Assembly (NCBI RefSeq): GCF_000820705.1
Contig: NZ_CCXI01000122.1
Span: 1-50,709 of the forward strand
DNA from: Clostridium polynesiense
GTDB lineage: Bacteria > Bacillota > Clostridia > Clostridiales > Clostridiaceae
Reading direction: 5' to 3'
Length of the DNA: 50,709 nt
The translations under genes were made by a program, and so were the position numbers. Under the pieces are notes generated by a model. That model searched no databases. It saw only the letters and a program-made list of their open reading frames with translations, and was not told where the DNA came from. This document shows positions 42,471 through 49,619 of this stretch, in pieces; the first letter of the stretch is position 1, and each line of letters begins with the position of its first letter.

Positions 42471-43775
42471 CTATCTTAACACTCTTCTTGCAGCATAGAA
42501 CTTCCACACCTTAGAAACCTTAAGTACATCTCCTGTTTGAGGTGCGTGAATCATCTGTCCGTTTCCTATATAGATTCCAACGTGTCCAGGGTTAGTAAAT
42601 ACTAAGTCACCAGGCTGTAATTCAGATTGAGAAACGGCAACGCCGGCATCTATCTGATTGTAAGTGGTTCTTCCTATATTATAACCGAAGTGTCTGAATA
42701 CATAGGAGGTAAAGCCTGAGCAGTCAAAGCCGCTAGGGGTAGTTCCTCCCCAAACATATGGAATATTTAAAAATTGATATGAGTAATTTATAAGTGAAGC
42801 TGCACTTGCTGATCCTTGTGATGGACCTCTTGAAGGAGCTGGACTAGGCTTTGGCGCTGGTGCAGGTTTGCTGCTTCCGCCACCTCCATTGCTTGGTCTG
42901 TTATTTCTTGCCGCTTCTTCTGCCGCTCTTGCCTCAGCCAATCTCTGGGCTTCTCTTTGTCTAATTGTTTCCTGTCCTTTTTTAATAACTTCATCTATCT
43001 TTCTGTCTACATTTGTAGATACTATATTGTTTCTTAATCTTACAAGAGTAGTTATTGAGTTCTTAATATCATCATCGCTACTATTTCTGTTTGTAATAAC
43101 ATCCATAGGGAACTGTACAAGCTCCATTTCTTTAGTGTCAAGATCTACAACAACCTTTGCTTTTTCTTCTTTTGCTGCTGCAACTAAAACATCTTGTTCT
43201 TTTTTCTTATTTTGAAGGTCAGCCATCTTAGCTTCATTTTGTTTCTTAAGCTCTAAAAGGCTGGCATTTTTTTCGTCCAATGCTTTTTTAGTATCATTAA
43301 ATTCTTTTTCTTTTTCATTAAGCTCTTCAATAATTTGCTTGTCCAATCCCATAAGTTTTCCTATGGCTTGAGCTCTGGCTATAAAATCGCTAAATCCTTG
43401 TGACTCAAGAAGCACTGATACGTAACTACTTTGTCCCCCGGTTTTATACATAGCTCTCATTCTTTTATCAAACATATCTTGTTTCTGCTTAAGCTCTTCT
43501 TTCAGCTTTTCTATTTCCTTTTTTGTATCTTCAATCTGCTTATTTAAAGCAGCTATGTCTTCATTATTCTTGTCTATAACTCCATGCATTGCAATAACTT
43601 CTTCGTCTAATAGCTGGATCTTTTCCTCAATACCAGCAATTTTCTGCTCAATGCTGTTAAGTTGATTTCTGCTCTGCTCTACTTGCTGCTGCGTCGTTGG
43701 ATCAGCGAAAGCAACAACAGCTTGGCTACTAATTATAGATGCTGTAATTACTACCGCAAGTAATCTCTTTTTCAT
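42471..43775 (-). CDS. Secreted NlpC/P60 endopeptidase, paralogue
   Basis: The protein (434 residues from ATG 43775) has the same design as its neighbour: a signal peptide (about 1-24), a coiled coil (about 30-260), an Ala/Glu and Pro/Ser/Gly-rich linker (about 275-325) and an NlpC/P60 domain with FDCSGFTSYVF, GHVGIYIGN and MIHAPQTG. The frame is open to 43823, but ATG 43775 gives the signal peptide and sits behind GGGGGAAAG. It probably cuts the same peptide bond type as its neighbour. The longer, flexible linker is the main difference. It is a separate transcription unit with a matching promoter. Confidence 0.93.
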   Translation of the reverse strand: MKKRLLAVVITASIISSQAVVAFADPTTQQQVEQSRNQLNSIEQKIAGIEEKIQLLDEEVIAMHGVIDKNNEDIAALNKQIEDTKKEIEKLKEELKQKQDMFDKRMRAMYKTGGQSSYVSVLLESQGFSDFIARAQAIGKLMGLDKQIIEELNEKEKEFNDTKKALDEKNASLLELKKQNEAKMADLQNKKKEQDVLVAAAKEEKAKVVVDLDTKEMELVQFPMDVITNRNSSDDDIKNSITTLVRLRNNIVSTNVDRKIDEVIKKGQETIRQREAQRLAEARAAEEAARNNRPSNGGGGSSKPAPAPKPSPAPSRGPSQGSASAASLINYSYQFLNIPYVWGGTTPSGFDCSGFTSYVFRHFGYNIGRTTYNQIDAGVAVSQSELQPGDLVFTNPGHVGIYIGNGQMIHAPQTGDVLKVSKVWKFYAARRVLR

Positions 43776-43846
43776 AGGTGTTCTTTCCCCCACATTTTTA
43801 TTTTTTCGGTATATTATTATCATATTAGCCGTTAATATGATATATT

Positions 43847-43921
43847 GCCGACGAAAATATTATAGACTTAATGATTAGGAAAAAACAACCTTTATGTATA
43901 AATGTTTACAAAATGGTAAAA
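43847..43921 (-). promoter_or_regulatory. Promoter of the 42471-43775 NlpC/P60 gene with WalR-like box
   Basis: On the minus strand: TTTTAC (43921-43916), 5 bases, TGTAAA (43910-43905), then 40 bases to TATAAT (43864-43859). TTGTTT (43888-43883) lies 18 bases before the -10. TTTCGTCGGC (43856-43847) covers the start region. All distances equal those of the paralogue's promoter. Confidence 0.6.
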
Positions 43922-43955
43922 ATTCTACTAAGTTTCGGTTAAAATTTGCAGTCAA

Positions 43956-43974
43956 TTCTGTAACAATTACAGAA
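43956..43974. other. Perfect inverted repeat upstream of the NlpC/P60 promoter
   Basis: TTCTGTAA-CAA-TTACAGAA is an 8-bp perfect inverted repeat about 90 bases before the -10. No other feature is visible in 43976-44214. Confidence 0.4.
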
Positions 43975-44214
43975 AATTTTTAAAGGTAAAACTTGTCCCC
44001 CTCTGCTTTCCACTATCTTTAAGCACTGCATTTAGGATATTCTAAAATTTATATAAGATATGAATTCATTCTTAAACCCCTTACAGTTTGTTAAAAAATT
44101 ATATACATTTTCAATCTTTATCAAAAGACAGAAATTAACTTATTCGAAATACCCATGATTTTTAAATATTTTGCTTCTTATTATATTTGATTCTTATATA
44201 TTAGATGCGCATGG

Positions 44215-44514
44215 CTATTTATATTTTTTTGTTATCTGTGCCTGTATTATTGAAGCACTAAACATCATTATAATAAATATTATTACAAATACCAGTGTAT
44301 ACTTCTTAATAAAGAAGTCAGCAGCTCCTAATATGAGGCCTGAAACACCTAAAACAATATTAAAAGTTCCATTGCTTTTAAAGTATCCTTCCTTATCCTT
44401 TATACTGCTTCCGGTTTGAAGTATGTCCTGAACCTTTTTGCTTTTTAGTATCAATATACCAAAGGTTAGAAACCAAAGGCTTCCTAATAAAATAATCAAA
44501 GTTGATCCTGCCAT
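44215..44514 (-). CDS. Small membrane protein of unknown function
   Basis: The 99-residue protein starting MAGSTLIILL has three hydrophobic helices (about 3-22, 45-63 and 70-90), with a charged loop (KSKKVQDILQTGSSIKDKEG) between the first two. I do not recognise the family with confidence; the layout is a little like DUF3784 proteins. The frame is open to 44625, but ATG 44514 has AAGGAGA at 7 bases. It lies alone between the NlpC/P60 genes and the tRNA gene. Confidence 0.6.
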   Translation of the reverse strand: MAGSTLIILLGSLWFLTFGILILKSKKVQDILQTGSSIKDKEGYFKSNGTFNIVLGVSGLILGAADFFIKKYTLVFVIIFIIMMFSASIIQAQITKKYK

Positions 44515-44683
44515 ATTATCTCTCCTTCTTATTTGTGTCATATAGTTAATCTTTTCTATCAGTATTTTTAAACTCTGCACTTTTATATGATGCATTGATT
44601 TATAAGCAATAATACAATTATACATTAAAATTTTCCATTAAAAACTATAAATAATCTTTTCATTTATTATTATATTAATAATA

Positions 44684-44712
44684 TTGACAGCGGCGGGCTA
44701 CTTATATATAAT
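44684..44712 (+). promoter_or_regulatory. Perfect consensus promoter of tRNA-Pro
   Basis: TTGACA (44684-44689), 17 bases, TATAAT (44707-44712), about 12 bases before the tRNA 5' end. Confidence 0.88.
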
Positions 44713-44724
44713 TATATATGTCGC

Positions 44725-44800
44725 CGGGGTGTGGCGCAGATGGGAGCGCGCGTGCTTTGGGAGCATGAGGTCGCAGGTTCAATCCCTGTCACCCCGACCA
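44725..44800 (+). tRNA. tRNA-Pro (anticodon TGG)
   Basis: The 76-base gene forms the full cloverleaf: acceptor stem CGGGGTG / CACCCCG, anticodon stem CGTGC / GCATG with loop TTTGGGA and anticodon TGG at 44758-44760, a T arm with GGTTCAATCC, discriminator A and an encoded CCA. It is a single-gene unit with its own promoter and terminator. Confidence 0.97.
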
Positions 44801-44802
44801 GG

Positions 44803-44843
44803 AAAAGTCATATGCAGGATTTAACCTTCATATGACTTTTTTT
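44803..44843 (+). terminator. Terminator after tRNA-Pro
   Basis: AAAAGTCATATG (44803-44814) pairs perfectly with CATATGACTTTT (44829-44840) and runs into T residues. Confidence 0.88.
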
Positions 44844-44870
44844 ATTTTTCAAAAATAATAATTATATTAT

Positions 44871-44900
44871 AAAGGAATCGTTAAATTCGGTTCCTTTTTT
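44871..44900 (+). terminator. Second hairpin terminator downstream of the tRNA
   Basis: AAAGGAATCG (44871-44880) pairs with CGGTTCCTTT (44888-44897) with one G-T pair, then T residues. It may back up the tRNA terminator. In the rest of 44901-45236 I see no gene; a -10-like TATAAT lies at 45198-45203. Confidence 0.6.
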
Positions 44901-45236
44901 ATTTAATCTGTAAATAGATTATTATAACTATAATCACCATACAATATTCAAGCAGCTGATTATCACTCTTATACTCATTAATCCTTCCATTATATTATTA
45001 TAAATTTTAGTTTTTAACTCCTCTGCCAGTGTTTCATTCTATTGTTCATTAATAAAAACTATATATAAGAAGATAATAAACAGTATAGTCTTTACTATTG
45101 TTTTAATTCCCTGTGAAGCTTCTGTTAATAATGGTAATTATGCAGAAAATTTTCCAAAAGGATACTCTTTCTTTAATCTTTATTAATATTTGCTTTTTAT
45201 AATAAAAACACTACAAAAAACAAGGAGGTAATATTA

Positions 45237-46508
45237 ATGGAAGAGATAAGAACTATTACATACCCTATGTATAATGCAATACCAAACATATTATCGGCAG
45301 TACTTCTTCTTTTACTTGCCATAATAGTTGCATCAATAGTTAAGTCACTCATTATTAAAGGCGGTAGAAAGATGGGACTGCCAGGTTATATAGATAAGTG
45401 GGGCTTATCCAATAATAAGAGCTCCGATAAAACTTTAGAATCCTTGGGTAAAGCCGCTTTTTGGCTTATATTCATTTTATTCTTCCCAAGTATTTTGGAA
45501 GCATTAAATATGAGGGCAGTTTCAACTCCTATTACAAATATGACAAGTAAATTCCTAAACTTCCTTCCTAACATACTAGGAGCAGTACTTGTACTTATAG
45601 TTGGATATATTATAGCTAAAGTAGTAAGAGATTTATTAGCACTGCTTTTAAGAAAACTTAAGGTAGATGAGCTTCAGGATAAGGCAGGTTTAACACCAAC
45701 TGCTACAACATCATCCTTCTCTACCATATTGGCAAATGTAGTTTACGTTTTAATATGGATTCCAATTATTATTTCAGCATTAGAAATCCTTAATATTAAG
45801 GCTATATCACAGCCTGCAATAGGAATGCTGAATAATATATTAAATATGATACCTAATATATTTGTGGCAGCTATACTTATAGCTGTAGGTGTATATGTGT
45901 CTAAACTGGTAGGTAACCTTGTTTCAAACCTGCTTGCAGGAGTGGGAATAAACTCTATTTATAAGCAGATTGGATTTGGTAAGGAAGGAATGGCACCACG
46001 ATACTTGTTATCTGATGTTATAGGCAAATTAGTTAAGTTTATCATAATACTTCTATTTGCTGTAGAAGCTTTAAACGTAGTAAATCTAGAGGTATTAAAC
46101 AGAGTAGGATTTGCTATAATAGCATACTTACCATTCTTCTTAAGCGCAGTTATAATTTTAGGTGCAGGTTTATTTATAGGTAAATGGGTGGAAGGCCTAT
46201 TAGGTAAATACACTTCATCCTCAAGGCTTACCGCTGCTTTAGTTAAATACTCCATTATAGTATTTGCAGTATTTATGACCTTAAGCCAGCTTGGTATAGC
46301 TATGGTAATAGTAAATACAGCCTTTATCATAATACTTGGAGCACTGGCTATAGCCTTTGCAATATCCTTTGGTATCGGCGGAAGAAAGTTTGCTGAAAGA
46401 TCCCTAGAGAAATTTGAAAGAAAAATGGAAACATCCGCACCTGCTTCCGGTAAAGATGTAAACACTGAAGAAATCGATCCTACAGACAATACACCTCCAG
46501 TGCTTTAA
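45237..46508 (+). CDS. TM-helix repeat / MscS-like small-conductance channel protein
   Basis: The 423-residue protein has repeated units of about 90 residues, each with two hydrophobic helices and the motif N(M/I)LxxIPNI(L/F)xAxLxLxxGxxxxKxVxxL, matching the conserved TM-helix family (PF05552) that is related to mechanosensitive channels. Segments SVLLLLLAIIVASIVKSL, GAVLVLIVGYIIAKVVRDLL, VAAILIAVGVYVSKLVGNLV and AVIILGAGLFIGKWVEGLL are successive copies. A later segment, FAISFGIGGRKFAERSLE, is like the MscS pore end. No MscS beta-domain follows. It may respond to membrane tension or ion balance. AAGGAGGT precedes the ATG. Confidence 0.85.
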   Translation: MEEIRTITYPMYNAIPNILSAVLLLLLAIIVASIVKSLIIKGGRKMGLPGYIDKWGLSNNKSSDKTLESLGKAAFWLIFILFFPSILEALNMRAVSTPITNMTSKFLNFLPNILGAVLVLIVGYIIAKVVRDLLALLLRKLKVDELQDKAGLTPTATTSSFSTILANVVYVLIWIPIIISALEILNIKAISQPAIGMLNNILNMIPNIFVAAILIAVGVYVSKLVGNLVSNLLAGVGINSIYKQIGFGKEGMAPRYLLSDVIGKLVKFIIILLFAVEALNVVNLEVLNRVGFAIIAYLPFFLSAVIILGAGLFIGKWVEGLLGKYTSSSRLTAALVKYSIIVFAVFMTLSQLGIAMVIVNTAFIIILGALAIAFAISFGIGGRKFAERSLEKFERKMETSAPASGKDVNTEEIDPTDNTPPVL

Positions 46509-46558
46509 ACCGAAGGTGAAATGCAACAATCCTATTTTTTAGGATGTTTATATAAAAA

Positions 46559-46617
46559 GCCCCGGAGACTCTGCAGTAAGTACACTGCAGTAAGTCCCCG
46601 GGGCTATTTTATATTCT
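46559..46617 (+). terminator. Long-stem terminator after the channel gene
   Basis: AGCCCCGG and CCGGGGCT form the base, with GACT/AGTC and CTGCAG/CTGCAG pairs inside, followed by ATTTTATA. Confidence 0.75.
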
Positions 46618-46633
46618 AAATCTCTATGGTAAT

Positions 46634-46664
46634 TTTTGTATTCACCCCAGGGGTGAATACAAAA
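46634..46664. other. Perfect 31-bp palindrome between convergent genes
   Basis: TTTTGTATTCACCC (46634-46647) and GGGTGAATACAAAA (46651-46664) are exact complements around CAG (perfect to the central A). It ends in A residues rather than a T-run on either strand, so it is not a typical terminator. Role unknown. Confidence 0.5.
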
Positions 46665-46672
46665 TTATCCAT

Positions 46673-47374
46673 TTACTTAAGGAGCTCACCAAGCTGGTTC
46701 AACTTTTCCTGAAGCCTCCTGAAGGCTTCAAGGGCTTCTTGATAATTTTTTAAAAGCTCTTGTCTATTGCCAGGTTCTGGGGCCTGAGGTTCTTGAGAAT
46801 CTGGTGTCTCAGGCTCTTGAGGAGCAGGTTCCTGGTAATCTTGTCCAATAAAACTAAGAAAGCCTTTTGCTATGGCAAGTGAAACTGTTTCTATGAAACC
46901 ATCATCTTTAAGCCTGGCTTCTTCATCGGGGTTGCTTATGAAGCAGATTTCCACTAGAGTTGCAGGCATCAGGGTTTGCCTGAGCACAGCGAAGTTTGCA
47001 TATTTGACTCCCCTATTTTTTGTTCCTATAGCTGACACTACTGAATTCAGTATGGCTCTTGCCATTGTTTCCCCTTCCCCACCTGACTTATAGGCATAGG
47101 TTTCTGTTCCTGAGGCTGAAGAGTCACTGAAGGAGTTATTGTGAATGCTTATAAAATAGTCTGCATTGTAGTTATTTGCAATATTAGCCCTTTCAGTAAG
47201 TGTGATATATTTATCTTCAGTTCTTGTATATTCAACGGAAATTCCCTGTGAAGATAAAATTTCTCCGCATCTTAAAGCAATTTTTAAATTAGGCACCTTT
47301 TCATTTAAACCAGTAGCTCCCACTGCACCGGAATCCTTCCCGCCATGGCCTGCATCAATTACTAGCTTAACCAT
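46673..47374 (-). CDS. N-acetylmuramoyl-L-alanine amidase without signal peptide
   Basis: The protein (233 residues from ATG 47374) starts directly with an Amidase_3 domain: MVKLVIDAGHGGKDSGA, NEKVPNLKIA, ISIHNNSFS and LVEICFISNP hold the zinc ligands and catalytic Glu. A Pro/Glu-rich linker (about 182-206) and a helical tail follow. There is no signal peptide, as in sporulation amidases of the CwlC type, which act in the mother cell. That fits but does not prove a mother-cell role. The frame is open to 47428, but AGGAGG sits 10 bases before ATG 47374. Confidence 0.9.
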   Translation of the reverse strand: MVKLVIDAGHGGKDSGAVGATGLNEKVPNLKIALRCGEILSSQGISVEYTRTEDKYITLTERANIANNYNADYFISIHNNSFSDSSASGTETYAYKSGGEGETMARAILNSVVSAIGTKNRGVKYANFAVLRQTLMPATLVEICFISNPDEEARLKDDGFIETVSLAIAKGFLSFIGQDYQEPAPQEPETPDSQEPQAPEPGNRQELLKNYQEALEAFRRLQEKLNQLGELLK

Positions 47375-47463
47375 AAAATTATTACCTCCTACTTGGGTTG
47401 TATACCCTACTAAAAATATATGCAGCAAAATGAAAATTGTGGATACCTTTGAGTAAATTAAGT

Positions 47464-47469
47464 TATAAT
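47464..47469 (+). promoter_or_regulatory. Probable -10 of the hydrogenase-like gene
   Basis: TATAAT, 32 bases before the ATG. The -35 region is poor (TTGTGG at 47438-47443 is too far), so an activator may be needed. Confidence 0.35.
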
Positions 47470-47500
47470 AATTTTATGTACAATTTTAAGGAGTGAGAAC

Positions 47501-48853
47501 ATGAAAAAACACCATATGGACTTATTTCAAAAGCTTGTAAAATCCTATTATGAAGGTAATTTTGATGAGACTGTAGAAAAAATCATTAATACTCCGGGAC
47601 TTGATAAAGATGAAATAACAAAAACTGTATCTATGCTCTGCGGTGTAGAGGTTGAAAATGACGAAAACTATATTTATAACCTAAAAAAAGCAATAACAAA
47701 TTATCAGGTTAGGGAAAGGATAGTTGAAAAACTTGGGCAATGCACTATAAGTTGCACTAAAGATGAAACAGGGAAAACAAAATGCCAAATGGCATGCCCA
47801 TTCAATGCCATTTTAAAGGATCCAATTAAAAACACTACATACATAGACGAAGATTTATGCGTAAACTGCGGGATGTGCGTGGATGTCTGCGACAATTCAA
47901 AACTTATGGACAGAGTAGAGTTTATCCCTATAATGGAGCTATTAAAAAGCGGAAGTCCTGTAATTGCAGCTGTAGCTCCTGCTATATCAGGACAGTGGGG
48001 CTCTGATGTAACCATGGATCAGCTGAGAGCAGCTTTTATAAAAGCAGGCTTTAAAGATATGCTTGAGGTTGCCTTTGCAGCGGATATGCTTACCATAAAA
48101 GAAGCAGTGGAATTCGACCATCTTGTAAAGAATAAAGATGATATGATGATTACCTCCTGCTGCTGCCCAATGTGGGTAGGAATGCTTAAGAGGGTTTATT
48201 CCGATTTGGTTAAATACGTATCTCCTTCCGTATCTCCTATGATAGCTGCTGCCAGAGTTTTGAAAAAGCTCAATCCCGATGCTAAGGTGGTATTCGTAGG
48301 GCCATGTATTGCAAAAAAAGCTGAAGCAAAGGAGAAGGATTTAATAGGAGATGTAGATTTTGTCCTAACCTTTCAGGAATTGAAGGGTATTTTTGAAATA
48401 CTTGATATTAAGCCTGAAGAGCTTCAGGGAGTGGCATCTATTGAATATGCTTCCCGAGGCGGTAGACTTTATGCCAGATCCGGAGGAGTGTCCATTGCAA
48501 TTTCTGAGGCCATTGAGGAACTTTATCCTGAAAAATATTCCTTCCTTAAAACCCTTCACGTAGACGGGGTTAAGGAATGCAAGGAGATTTTAAACAGAGC
48601 AGTGGCAGGAGAGGATTTAGGCGCAAACTTTATTGAAGGTATGGGCTGCGTAGGAGGCTGCGTAGGAGGTCCTAAGGCAATAGTTCCAAAAGAGGAATCC
48701 AGAAAGGCAGTGGATGAATTTGCGTATCAGTCTGCTGTAAAAGTAGCAACTCACAGCGGAATATTGGATGAGGTCTTTCTCCGTATAGGAATTAATTCCC
48801 TTGAAGATTTTAAGCATCCTGAAAAGATAGAAATATTTGAAAGAAACTTTTAA
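47501..48853 (+). CDS. Monomeric [FeFe]-hydrogenase-like protein, TSCCCP type
   Basis: The 450-residue protein has N-terminal ferredoxin-like Cys clusters (CTISCT, CQMACP near 81-99; CVNCGMCVDVC near 120-130) for 4Fe-4S centres, then an H-cluster domain (about 150-440). The three H-cluster motifs are TSCCCPMW, GPCIAKKAE and EGMGCVGGCVGGP. They differ from the standard TSCCPxW, MPCxxK and ExMxCxxGC patterns: an extra Cys in the first and GPCxAK in the second, as in group B enzymes such as C. pasteurianum CpIII. It likely interconverts H2 and protons with ferredoxin. A sensory role is possible. No maturase gene is nearby. AAGGAG precedes the ATG. Confidence 0.9.
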   Translation: MKKHHMDLFQKLVKSYYEGNFDETVEKIINTPGLDKDEITKTVSMLCGVEVENDENYIYNLKKAITNYQVRERIVEKLGQCTISCTKDETGKTKCQMACPFNAILKDPIKNTTYIDEDLCVNCGMCVDVCDNSKLMDRVEFIPIMELLKSGSPVIAAVAPAISGQWGSDVTMDQLRAAFIKAGFKDMLEVAFAADMLTIKEAVEFDHLVKNKDDMMITSCCCPMWVGMLKRVYSDLVKYVSPSVSPMIAAARVLKKLNPDAKVVFVGPCIAKKAEAKEKDLIGDVDFVLTFQELKGIFEILDIKPEELQGVASIEYASRGGRLYARSGGVSIAISEAIEELYPEKYSFLKTLHVDGVKECKEILNRAVAGEDLGANFIEGMGCVGGCVGGPKAIVPKEESRKAVDEFAYQSAVKVATHSGILDEVFLRIGINSLEDFKHPEKIEIFERNF

Positions 48854-48910
48854 ATAAGTGAAAACATATGATATAATTCTCAGTAATTATATTTAGGCTG
48901 GTGAGTAAAT

Positions 48911-49561
48911 ATGTTGGAAAATATAAAAGCGGTAATATTTGATTTAGACGGCACCCTTGTAGATTCTATGTGGGTATGGGAAAAAATTGATAATGATTAT
49001 TTAAAAAAGATGGGTTATGAAGTTCCCCTTAATCTAAAGGATGAAATAAGCCATTTGAGCTTTAATCAGGTAGCGGAATACTTTAAAGACAAATTTAACA
49101 TTGTGGATTCCTTAGAAGTTATCAAGGATACCTGGCATAATATGGCCATATCAGAGTATTCTAATAACATACCTTTAAAGCCGGGAGCAGAAGCGTTTTT
49201 AAAACACATTAAGAACCTGGGTTTAAAAATAGCTTTAGCCACCAGCAATTCAGTGCCTCTCCTGGAGGCTGTGCTGGTTAAGCATAATATTTATGAATAT
49301 TTTGATGTTATAGTCACCACTAACGAAGTGGAAAGAGGAAAAAATTTTCCTGACATATATCTTTTATGTGCGGAAAGGCTTGAAGTCAAACCTGAGGAAT
49401 GCCTGGTTTTTGAAGATTTATATGCAGCGGTGATGGGAGCTAAAGCTGCAGGTATGAAGGTAGCAGCCATGCATGATCCCTCTTCAGAATATCAAAGGGA
49501 AGAGCTTGAAAGGCTTGCAGATCATTATGTCATGAGCTACGATGAAATTTTTGAAAAGTAA
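48911..49561 (+). CDS. HAD-superfamily phosphatase (beta-phosphoglucomutase-like)
   Basis: The 216-residue protein has motif I VIFDLDGTLVDS (nucleophile Asp), a helical cap (about 15-85), motif II ALATSNS, and an acidic motif IV VFEDLYAAVMGAKAAGM. Layout and length match subfamily IA phosphatases close to beta-phosphoglucomutase and GPH. The substrate cannot be named. It starts 57 bp after the hydrogenase gene and may share its transcript. Confidence 0.9.
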   Translation: MLENIKAVIFDLDGTLVDSMWVWEKIDNDYLKKMGYEVPLNLKDEISHLSFNQVAEYFKDKFNIVDSLEVIKDTWHNMAISEYSNNIPLKPGAEAFLKHIKNLGLKIALATSNSVPLLEAVLVKHNIYEYFDVIVTTNEVERGKNFPDIYLLCAERLEVKPEECLVFEDLYAAVMGAKAAGMKVAAMHDPSSEYQREELERLADHYVMSYDEIFEK

Positions 49562-49565
49562 AATA

Positions 49566-49607
49566 AAAACCTTGTGCTTTGTTATTCTTAGTTCAGCACA
49601 AGGTTTT
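49566..49607. terminator. Bidirectional terminator
   Basis: AAAACCTTGTGCT (49566-49578) and AGCACAAGGTTTT (49595-49607) form a perfect 13-bp stem between the convergent HAD and GT4 genes. Confidence 0.88.
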
Positions 49608-49619
49608 ACTACTTTATTT

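Noticed and set aside
44725-44800. tRNA-Pro as a genomic-island attachment site.
   Set aside because: No integrase gene and no repeat of the tRNA 3' end was noticed nearby.
44901-45190. Possible decayed gene on the minus strand downstream of the tRNA.
   Set aside because: Only short frames of under 20 codons, with no protein similarity I could recognise.
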